In this document: positions 53,663 through 64,000 of the stretch, in pieces
Layout of the letters: every line of letters begins with the position of its first letter
How positions within the stretch are numbered: the stretch's first letter is position 1
Source: Lachnospiraceae bacterium
GTDB taxonomy: Bacteria > Bacillota > Clostridia > Lachnospirales > Lachnospiraceae
Direction of reading: 5' to 3'
NCBI GenBank assembly: GCA_017620255.1
Contig: JAFZQU010000004.1
Span: forward strand, 62,001-126,000
DNA: 64,000 nucleotides
Notes under the pieces: generated by a model
Seen by the model: the letters and a program-made list of their open reading frames with translations, nothing else
Database searches by the model: none
Told to the model about the DNA's origin: nothing
Translations under genes and position numbers: made by a program

Positions 53663-54229
53663 ATGCCTGATTTTAATCATTCCTACATAGGCGGACTGGT
53701 GCTGCTGGCGCAGGAGAATGATTCGGATGCCTTCGCCGAGCTGTACGCACTGACATATAAGCATATCTATAACTATGCCGGTCACTATCTCAGGGACGCA
53801 TACCTTGCGCAGGATGCAGTCCAGGAGACTTATATCTCCGCACTGAAAAACATTAAGAATATCAAGGATCCTTCGCTGTTTGTCGCCTGGATCAACCAGA
53901 TCTGCTTCCATGTCTGCTACGACATGAGCAAGAAAGGCGAAAAAGGCAGCGAGGTGAGTTCCGAATTTATGGAACTGTTGCACGATGAGCTGACGGACCA
54001 CAACCCGGAGGCACAGATCGAAGTCGGTAATGAGATCAAAGCCGTCAAACTGGCGGTGGCCAAACTACCGTTCAACGAGCAGCAGGTCATTGTCATGCGC
54101 TATTACAACGAGATGAAACTCGAAGAGATCGCGGATGCCCTGCAGATCAGCCGCAGCAGCGTCAAACGATATCTACAGGCCGGAAAAGACCGGCTCGAAA
54201 CGATCTTAAGAAAGGAGGGATTTCAATGA
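53663..54229 (+). CDS. ECF-type RNA polymerase sigma factor
   Basis: 188 residues. Region 2 is at about 20-90 (DAFAELYALTYKHIYNYAG, AQDAVQETYISAL) and region 4 at about 130-182 (LPFNEQQVIVMRYYNEMK, IADALQISRSSVKRYL). It probably directs polymerase to a small set of promoters. It starts 3 bp after the GGDEF-like gene and overlaps the next gene by 4 bp. That neighbour is a likely partner membrane protein. It probably controls the pilus operon in which it lies. Confidence 0.92.
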   Translation: MPDFNHSYIGGLVLLAQENDSDAFAELYALTYKHIYNYAGHYLRDAYLAQDAVQETYISALKNIKNIKDPSLFVAWINQICFHVCYDMSKKGEKGSEVSSEFMELLHDELTDHNPEAQIEVGNEIKAVKLAVAKLPFNEQQVIVMRYYNEMKLEEIADALQISRSSVKRYLQAGKDRLETILRKEGFQ

Positions 54230-54714
54230 ACCGTCATAAATATACGATGGATATAACCACAGCCAACAATATCCTGCAGAATGTATTCATCGCAGGCGAA
54301 CAGCAGCCGAACACCACTCCCTTCGATAAGATCGTGCTCAGGAGCAAAGCACAGACCACGATGGTAACGGCCTGCATGTGGATCGGGATCATCATGCTGT
54401 TCCTGACTTTGCTGTCCCCCTTAGCTTTTACCTCGCAGGATTTCAAGATCACGGAATCTCCTTCTGCGGGAAAGATACAGATCGTCTCGCACCAGCTCTA
54501 TACATCGGAGTTTGTCATGCTGATCGATGGCGAGACGCTTGATTACAGAAATATCTATGCCGTTAAACCGGACGGGACCGTGGTCTTCCCTTCCAGGATC
54601 CAGTTTGTGAACGAAAACACGGAAGTAACGATCCCCTATGACGGTACCGAGTTGAATGTCTATATTCCGGATCTTGACGGAAACATGATGCAGGCGATCC
54701 TGTCTGAACGATAA
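54226..54714 (+). CDS. Single-pass membrane protein, candidate anti-sigma factor
   Basis: 162 residues. A cytoplasmic N-terminus of about 45 residues, one helix at about 46-68 (ACMWIGIIMLFLTLLSPL), then an extracytoplasmic beta-rich domain. The start overlaps the sigma-factor stop by 4 bp (ATGA), the classic sigma/anti-sigma coupling. No known anti-sigma motif is seen, so the call rests on position and topology. Confidence 0.6.
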   Translation: MNRHKYTMDITTANNILQNVFIAGEQQPNTTPFDKIVLRSKAQTTMVTACMWIGIIMLFLTLLSPLAFTSQDFKITESPSAGKIQIVSHQLYTSEFVMLIDGETLDYRNIYAVKPDGTVVFPSRIQFVNENTEVTIPYDGTELNVYIPDLDGNMMQAILSER

Positions 54715-54728
54715 AACGGGAGTACATA

Positions 54729-55697
54729 ATGCTTAACTTGCATTCGGAGACAATGAAATATATGTGCCTGTTTTTGGCCGTTGTCTGCCTCTACACCCTG
54801 ATCGGATGTAAGGAAAAAGCCATTGAAGAAGGTGAGATCAACAACATCACCTATGAAGTGACGGCGTCCGAAGATATCGCTACCGTGCGCCCCAACGAGC
54901 CGCTCGTACTCGAGCCTGTTGCCGGCGGGGAAGTCGTATACGGCAACGACACCGTTTCGATCGATGCGACCAATGCAGCTGAAGGCTACATTATCATCGA
55001 ATACACGGGTGCGAACGAGAAAGTGAAGATGCAACTGACGGGGCCTGACGGCGTGACCTATACATATAACCTGATGTCACAGAGCGCCGTGATCCCGATC
55101 ACCTCAGGCAACGGCAGTTATTCGGCAACAATCTACGAAAACATCAGCGGAAGCCAGTATTCCACGCTGTTCACGACCGATATGGATCTGACGGTCACCA
55201 ATGCCATGGGACCCTATCTCTACCCGAACCAGTATGTGAACTTCAACAAGGATTCCGCCATCGTTCCCAAGGCCAAGGAACTGGCTGAGGGTGCCAAGAC
55301 CGATCTGGAAGTCGTCACTGCCGTCTACTCTTTCGTTGTCGGCAATGTCACTTATGATAAAGAGAAATTCGAAGCCGCGGAAAAGACCTATCTGCCGAAT
55401 GTCGATGAAGTCCTTTCCACCAAGCGAGGTTTCTGCTTTGACTATTCGGCTCTGATGTGTTCGATGCTCCGCTCGCAGCAGATCCCGGCGCGTATGGAGA
55501 TCGGCTATGCCGGAGACGTATACCACGCATGGCTCAGCGTCTACATCGACGACAAGGGCTGGGTAAGCGGCATCATCGAATTCAACGGCACGGACTGGAC
55601 CCTGATGGATCCGACCTTTGCCGCCAATACAAGTAATGCCAAATTAAAATCATTCATCGGCGACGGTTCCAACTACGTCACCAAGTATGTCTACTGA
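54729..55697 (+). CDS. Transglutaminase-like lipoprotein
   Basis: 322 residues. A signal peptide with the lipobox LIGC near residue 27 is followed by a beta domain (about 40-160) and a transglutaminase-core domain. The catalytic triad is visible: Cys in RGFCFDYSALM, His in VYHAWLSV and Asp in LMDPTFAA. Such domains act as cysteine peptidases or cross-linking enzymes. Start at 54729 with GGGAG upstream. It may process or attach pilus or wall parts made by this operon. Confidence 0.88.
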   Translation: MLNLHSETMKYMCLFLAVVCLYTLIGCKEKAIEEGEINNITYEVTASEDIATVRPNEPLVLEPVAGGEVVYGNDTVSIDATNAAEGYIIIEYTGANEKVKMQLTGPDGVTYTYNLMSQSAVIPITSGNGSYSATIYENISGSQYSTLFTTDMDLTVTNAMGPYLYPNQYVNFNKDSAIVPKAKELAEGAKTDLEVVTAVYSFVVGNVTYDKEKFEAAEKTYLPNVDEVLSTKRGFCFDYSALMCSMLRSQQIPARMEIGYAGDVYHAWLSVYIDDKGWVSGIIEFNGTDWTLMDPTFAANTSNAKLKSFIGDGSNYVTKYVY

Positions 55698-55711
55698 TAA
55701 TGGAGGGTACT

Positions 55712-56767
55712 ATGAGCAAACCAACCGGAAAAATCCTATCAAACCGCGAACTGTCCATGTTCTGCGACCAGATCGCCATGATCCTGAACGCCGGCATCTC
55801 CCCCATGGAGGGCGTCACGATCATGATGGAGGATGCGCTTTCGACAGAAGGCAAAGAGATCCTATCCGTGATCCTCGAGCACTGCAACATGGGTGAGAGT
55901 TTCCACGCGTCCGTTTCGGCATCCGGCGTATTCCCCAAATACGCGCTTGACATGATCGAGATCGGTGAACAGTCCGGTAAACTCGAGGAAGTCATGCATG
56001 CTCTGGCCTTCCACTATAACCGCGAGGAATCGATCGCACAGGGCATCAAGAACGCCGTCACCTATCCGTTTTTGATCGTTGCGATGATGATGATCGTTAT
56101 CCTGGTCGTGATCATCAAGGTACTCCCGATCTTCAACCAGGTATTCATCCAGCTCGGCTCCGAGATGACCGGCTTTTCCAAAGGCCTTCTGAACATGGGT
56201 ACCACGATCTCGAATTATTCGATCGTCTTTGTGGCCATCTTCGCGCTTGTGCTGTTCCTCTATTTCTTCTTTGCAAAGACGAAAGCCGGCAAAGCTGCTT
56301 TTGCCGCTTTCTGCACGAAGTTCTTTGCCACAAAGCATTTTTACGAGAAGATCGCATCCGGCCGTTTTGCTTCCGGTATGGCGCTCACGATGTCCGCAGG
56401 TCTGGATACGGACGCGTCCCTGGAAATGGTACAACGGCTGGTTGATAACCGTTCCATGGCTGAGAAGATCGAACACTGCCGCAACCTGATCAAGGAAGAG
56501 GGCTACACGTTCGCGGAGGCGCTCGTTACCGCCAATATCTTCACCAGTATGTATGCACGTATGCTGACCATCGGCTACAAGACCGGCTCCATCGACAAGG
56601 TGCTTGAGAAGATCGCCAACGCATACGAAGACGAAGTCGACAACCGGATCAACTCGATCATTACCGTGCTTGAGCCGACACTGGTCATCATCTTATCCGT
56701 TGTCGTCTGCCTGATCCTGCTGTCAGTCATGCTCCCGCTCATGGGCATCATGAGTTCGATCGGATAA
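55712..56767 (+). CDS. Type II secretion / type IV pilus inner-membrane protein (GspF/PilC family)
   Basis: About 351 residues from ATG 55712, which has GGAGGG upstream. Two GspF repeats, each a cytoplasmic helical part followed by helices, with MCDQIAMILNAGISPMEG early and TMSAGLDTDASLEM in the second. The protein is the platform for assembling pilin-like fibres and works with a cytoplasmic ATPase. The PilT-like ATPase is encoded at 58617. Four small single-helix membrane proteins lie between them. Confidence 0.92.
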   Translation: MSKPTGKILSNRELSMFCDQIAMILNAGISPMEGVTIMMEDALSTEGKEILSVILEHCNMGESFHASVSASGVFPKYALDMIEIGEQSGKLEEVMHALAFHYNREESIAQGIKNAVTYPFLIVAMMMIVILVVIIKVLPIFNQVFIQLGSEMTGFSKGLLNMGTTISNYSIVFVAIFALVLFLYFFFAKTKAGKAAFAAFCTKFFATKHFYEKIASGRFASGMALTMSAGLDTDASLEMVQRLVDNRSMAEKIEHCRNLIKEEGYTFAEALVTANIFTSMYARMLTIGYKTGSIDKVLEKIANAYEDEVDNRINSIITVLEPTLVIILSVVVCLILLSVMLPLMGIMSSIG

Positions 56768-56779
56768 AGGAAAGTCACT

Positions 56780-57115
56780 ATGAACCGCTTTCAGAAACCA
56801 AACCTCGGAAAAAGAATACTGCAGTCCGTGAATTTCTCGATCCTTTTCTTTGTCGCGGTCATCGGGATCTTCCTCTACGGGATCGCATCCGTTTCTTCGG
56901 GTTCCGCGGAGGATGAACGCCGTGTCCTGGAAGAGGCGATCCATAAGGACATCGTTCACTGCTATGCGGTGGAGGGCATGTACCCGCCCACTTTGGCCTA
57001 TATGGAAGAACATTACGGTCTGACCTATGATCACGACCTGTTTCTCGTGGATTATGAGACGGTCGGCTCCAATATCATGCCGAACGTTACCATTATAGAG
57101 AGGAGCGCTAAATGA
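56780..57115 (+). CDS. Small pilin-like membrane protein
   Basis: 111 residues: a basic N-terminus, one helix at about 19-42 (FSILFFVAVIGIFLYGIAS), and a short extracytoplasmic domain. No clear prepilin cleavage motif. It overlaps the next gene by 4 bp. Position between the F protein and the PilT ATPase suggests a minor pilus or pseudopilus part. Confidence 0.65.
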   Translation: MNRFQKPNLGKRILQSVNFSILFFVAVIGIFLYGIASVSSGSAEDERRVLEEAIHKDIVHCYAVEGMYPPTLAYMEEHYGLTYDHDLFLVDYETVGSNIMPNVTIIERSAK

Positions 57116-57624
57116 ACCTGAAGATGCGCAACAAACCCATCGTGGATATCCTGTTCCTGCTGGCGCTCTTCTGCGTCTTCCTGATCTCTGCGCTCTTCAT
57201 CATCCTGTTTGGCGCAAAGATCTACCGGGCGACCGTTGCGAACATGGACGCGAACTTCAAGTCCCGTACCGCCTTATCTTACGTGACGGAAAAGATCCGC
57301 CAGTTTGACCACTCCGGCGGCGCGTCCGTGATCCATTACGGCGATACGCCCGTCCTGATCCTTAACGAACGGATCGACGATGTGGATTACAGTACGTTCT
57401 TATATGAAAAAGACGGATACCTGACGGAACTGACCGCCAAGTCCGATTATGATTTTAACTTATCAGGCGGCACGAAGATCGTCCCGGTCAAGAGTTTTAC
57501 GGTAGAGCGCGTTTCCGACTCTCTCTACTATTTCACGCTGACGGACGATAACGGTGACACAGTCAGTTATTACGTGGCGGAATACAGCCATACGAACAAC
57601 GAGGAGGGCATGACGCATGAATAA
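57112..57624 (+). CDS. DUF4860-type pilin-like protein
   Basis: 170 residues with one N-terminal helix (about 9-36) and a beta-rich outer domain with LNERIDDVDYSTFLYEKDG, resembling DUF4860 proteins found in Firmicute pilus-like operons. No experimental role is known to me. The start overlaps the upstream gene by 4 bp and the end overlaps the next gene by 8 bp. Confidence 0.72.
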   Translation: MNLKMRNKPIVDILFLLALFCVFLISALFIILFGAKIYRATVANMDANFKSRTALSYVTEKIRQFDHSGGASVIHYGDTPVLILNERIDDVDYSTFLYEKDGYLTELTAKSDYDFNLSGGTKIVPVKSFTVERVSDSLYYFTLTDDNGDTVSYYVAEYSHTNNEEGMTHE

Positions 57625-58057
57625 GAACCTGCCCAAATCGAAAACCGCTCTCTTCCTGATGGAACTGATCATCGTGATCCTGTTCTTTTCCATCGCGTCG
57701 GCCGTTTGTATGCAGTTATTCGCCAAATCCCATGTGATCAGCAGGCAGACGAAGGAATTAAACCATGCCGTTGCGATCGCACAGTCCTACGCGGAAGTCA
57801 TGCGCGGGACGGACGGCTCCATGGAAAGCATTCTTGCTGCTTTTCCGGATGCCGTGGCAGAGGATAATTATTTTGAAGTATTCTATGACAGTGATTTTAA
57901 TGTGTGTGATCCCGCAAGTGCAGCTTATGTCAGCGACGTGACGATCACACCTAACGGTGCCATCCAGAACATGGAGATACGGATCGTCAACTTAAGCGAC
58001 TACTCCGAGATCTACACGCTGACTGCCACCAAATACATGAACACACCCCAGGGCTAG
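57617..58057 (+). CDS. Pseudopilin-like protein with prepilin-type N-terminus
   Basis: 146 residues. The N-terminus KTALFLMELIIVILFF has a glutamate at position 5 after a possible Ala cleavage site, as in type IV prepilins (Ala instead of the usual Gly). A long hydrophobic helix and a small outer domain follow. It is the best pilin candidate in the operon. No prepilin peptidase gene is seen in the window. Start at 57617 has GAGGAGGG upstream. Confidence 0.7.
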   Translation: MNKNLPKSKTALFLMELIIVILFFSIASAVCMQLFAKSHVISRQTKELNHAVAIAQSYAEVMRGTDGSMESILAAFPDAVAEDNYFEVFYDSDFNVCDPASAAYVSDVTITPNGAIQNMEIRIVNLSDYSEIYTLTATKYMNTPQG

Positions 58058-58085
58058 GTTTGCACCGATCCCTTAAGGAGAACAT

Positions 58086-58598
58086 ATGAACAAAAACAAA
58101 TCCGGCGGCATCAATGTCGGTACAAGTTCCATACTGGTCACGTTCGTACTGCTGTGCCTGGTCACGTTCGCAGCCCTCAGTTTCCTGTCGGCCAATTCCG
58201 ACTACAGACTGAGCCAGCAGACAGCGAAGCGTACGACGGAGTACTATGATGCCAACCGGTTCGCCGAACTGTATATGGCCAATATCGAGGGGCTGCTGTC
58301 CAAATGCTATGCAAGATCGGGCAGCGAATCGGACTATATGAAAGAAGTCCCGAAGCTCTTTGCGGATAACGATTCGATCACGGTGAACACGGATTCTTCA
58401 CCCGTGACACTGAGTTATGACGTGAAGGTGAACGATACGCAGAAACTGCATGTCTGCCTTGCGGTGGCTTATCCCGCCAAAGGCAATGATGCGCTGTTCC
58501 ATATCGTTTCCTGGCGCACGCAGAATGTTGATATCTGGGCAACCGAAGAAGGTTCCCTGCTGAACGACGGCGACATCCGATTTATGGAATTTGAATGA
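58086..58598 (+). CDS. Membrane-anchored pilus-associated protein
   Basis: 170 residues with one helix at about 11-34 (ILVTFVLLCLVTFAAL) and an alpha/beta outer domain (TEYYDANRFAELYMANIEG). No known family is recognised. The start at 58086 has AAGGAG upstream. It lies just before the PilT gene and is likely part of the same apparatus. Confidence 0.6.
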   Translation: MNKNKSGGINVGTSSILVTFVLLCLVTFAALSFLSANSDYRLSQQTAKRTTEYYDANRFAELYMANIEGLLSKCYARSGSESDYMKEVPKLFADNDSITVNTDSSPVTLSYDVKVNDTQKLHVCLAVAYPAKGNDALFHIVSWRTQNVDIWATEEGSLLNDGDIRFMEFE

Positions 58599-58616
58599 TA
58601 ACAGGAGGATTTTTGT

Positions 58617-59681
58617 ATGGAGATCGTAGAAACCTTATCGCAGATCACGAATGATGAAGCTTCCGACATATTTGTCGTAGCCGGTCTGCCGCTGACTTAT
58701 AAGTCCCACGGTGTGATGAAGATGTTTGCCGAGCAGAAGATGATGCCGGCAGACACCGCAGCCATGATCACGGACATCTACCAGTTAGCCGGCCAGCGCG
58801 ATATGAAGCGTCTGATGGAAACGGGCGATGATGATTTTTCCTTTGCGCTCAAAGGCGTTGCCAGATTCCGTATCAATGCGTTTAAACAGCGTGGCTCGCT
58901 TTCGGCTGTCATCCGTGTCATCACGTTCAATATCCCGAAACCGGAAGAACGCGGTATTCCGCAGAAGATCATCGAGTTTGCCGACAGAAAGAAAGGCCTG
59001 ATCCTGATCACGGGGCCTGCCGGCAGCGGTAAATCCACAACATTAGCTTGTATGATCGACCACATCAACAATACCAGGCATGCGCACATCATCACGCTGG
59101 AAGATCCGCTTGAGTACCTGCACATGCATAAGATGAGCATCGTTTCGCAGCGTGAGGTCGTGACGGATACAGAGAGTTACTTAACAGCGCTTCGTGCGTC
59201 CTTAAGACAGAGCCCCGACGTTATCCTGCTTGGTGAGATGCGTGACTATGAAACGATCAACGTTGCCATGACTGCAGCCGAGACCGGTCATCTGATCCTC
59301 TCGACCCTGCACACGGTCGGCGCTTCCAATACGATCGACCGTATCGTGGATGCATTCCCGCCCAACCAGCAGCACCAGATCTGTATCCAGCTTTCCATGG
59401 TCCTGCAGGCGGTCGTATCCCAGCAGCTCGTTCCGTCCGTAGACGGCAAGATCATCCCCGTATTTGAGATCATGACGCTGACACCCGCGATCCGGAACAT
59501 GATCCGTGAATCCAAGGTACATCAGATCGACGGTATGATCTATGCCTCCGCAGCAGACGACATGATCGCAATGGACACGAGCCTCCTGAATCTGCTCCGT
59601 GAAGGCAAGATCACCGAAAAGACGGCCCTGACCTTTGCCACCAATCCGGAACTGCTGCAGAAGAAGATCCGGGCGATATAA
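58617..59681 (+). CDS. PilT-like type IV pilus ATPase
   Basis: 354 residues, the usual PilT length. Walker A is GPAGSGKSTTLA (about 137-148), the Walker B-like box is ILLGEMRDYETI and the His box TAAETGHLILSTLHT. PilT normally powers pilus retraction; here no assembly ATPase (PilB/GspE) is in the operon, so this one may drive both. Start at 58617 with GGAGG upstream; it is the last gene before a terminator. Confidence 0.92.
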   Translation: MEIVETLSQITNDEASDIFVVAGLPLTYKSHGVMKMFAEQKMMPADTAAMITDIYQLAGQRDMKRLMETGDDDFSFALKGVARFRINAFKQRGSLSAVIRVITFNIPKPEERGIPQKIIEFADRKKGLILITGPAGSGKSTTLACMIDHINNTRHAHIITLEDPLEYLHMHKMSIVSQREVVTDTESYLTALRASLRQSPDVILLGEMRDYETINVAMTAAETGHLILSTLHTVGASNTIDRIVDAFPPNQQHQICIQLSMVLQAVVSQQLVPSVDGKIIPVFEIMTLTPAIRNMIRESKVHQIDGMIYASAADDMIAMDTSLLNLLREGKITEKTALTFATNPELLQKKIRAI

Positions 59682-59716
59682 AGAACAACAGGGCAAACGC
59701 TTACGACGTATAAAAT

Positions 59717-59742
59717 ACGCGCAGACCAAATGGTCTGCGCGT
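59717..59742. terminator. Bidirectional terminator between the pilus operon and rpoC
   Basis: A perfect 12-bp stem, ACGCGCAGACCA / TGGTCTGCGCGT, with a 2-nt loop. T-rich tracts follow on both strands, and it sits between two convergent gene ends. Confidence 0.8.
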
Positions 59743-59779
59743 TCTTATTACTTTGTTTCCTGTAGGATCAGCGGGCAGT

Positions 59780-63724
<3,945 letters not shown>

Positions 63725-63746
63725 GGCTTACTCCTCTTCCTGGAAA

Positions 63747-64000
63747 TTATTCTTCTGTATCTGCATCCTCTGTGTACGCAACTTCGTCAAAATCATCCGC
63801 TTCGTCATCGACAGTGACAAGTTCCTCGTTCTCGTCAAACTCCTGCGTCGAATAGCCGGCTTTGGAGAAGGACTCGCTGTCTCTGTAGCTTCTGTCGCCT
63901 TCGATCACGGCTCTCAGATCTGTTTCGCCGTAATCGATCGTTTCTCTGATCTCGACTTCCGTATTGTCGTCCCTTAAGACTCTGACATCGAGGCCTAAGG
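63747..64000 (-). CDS. rpoB: DNA-directed RNA polymerase subunit beta, C-terminal end (partial)
   Basis: The last 84 codons are visible; the gene continues beyond the window. The visible part begins near LGLDVRVL and ETIDYGETDLRAVI, the typical RpoB C-terminus. It ends with an acidic tail rich in Glu, Asp and Val, like the tail on rpoC. Confidence 0.92.
   Translation of the reverse strand, partial: LGLDVRVLRDDNTEVEIRETIDYGETDLRAVIEGDRSYRDSESFSKAGYSTQEFDENEELVTVDDEADDFDEVAYTEDADTEE

Overview
The window looks like a chromosomal segment of an anaerobic Firmicute, most likely a Lachnospiraceae-type clostridium. The evidence is moderately GC-rich DNA with clear Shine-Dalgarno sites and some TTG/GTG starts, rpoB-rpoC of Firmicute type, a class B sortase beside a VPKTG cell-wall protein, BMP-family and ECF transporters, a DUF4860 pilin-like gene, and the ygfK/ssnA/ygeW/ygeY group of purine-catabolism genes. 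No rRNA, tRNA, insertion sequence, prophage or cas gene was seen.

Layout. 1-6559 (minus strand): a sugar-kinase / class II aldolase / GtrA / class III aminotransferase operon, followed by a partial membrane protein with a TIR domain and a repetitive C-terminal part. 6720-13599: a cyclic-di-GMP signalling patch with two HD-GYP proteins and one GGDEF protein, plus a TetR regulator, a flavin split-barrel protein and an unknown gene. 13735-15276: a GT-C type membrane glycosyltransferase, followed by a 63-bp tandem repeat. 15688-23185 (minus): one tightly coupled operon joining a DUF5067 membrane protein, TrkA, TrkH and an ECF transporter that carries a SAM hydroxide adenosyltransferase gene. 23325-28374: a divergent nucleoside-type BMP binding protein and its ABC transporter, followed by an iron-sulfur aldo/keto reductase and a CAP-domain lipoprotein.

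30338-47342 is a purine/urate-type degradation region in two blocks. The first is antiporter, RCK protein, SsnA and YgfK, divergent from a YheO-like regulator. The second is YgeY, YgeW, carbamate kinase and two surface esterases, divergent from a fold-type-II PLP enzyme. A threonine synthase lies between the blocks. With the upstream nucleoside importer this suggests import of purines or nucleosides, cleavage of the nitrogenous products, and ATP recovery through carbamoyl phosphate and carbamate kinase. 47347-50849 is a sortase B and its likely cell-wall substrate. 52955-59681 is a ten-gene operon (degenerate GGDEF protein, sigma factor, possible anti-sigma, transglutaminase-like lipoprotein, type II secretion F protein, four small pilin-like membrane proteins, PilT ATPase) that looks like a minimal, poorly described pseudopilus system. 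59780-64000 holds rpoC and the end of rpoB.

The most unusual non-coding signal is a family of exactly 40-bp elements with inverted 8-bp ends (CTACGTGT ... ACACGTAG), variable centres and almost invariant 24-bp spacers. There are five copies at 51095-51391 and two at 38187-38290. The 8-mers alternate in orientation about every 32 bp and both arrays lie next to predicted promoters. I do not recognise this family.
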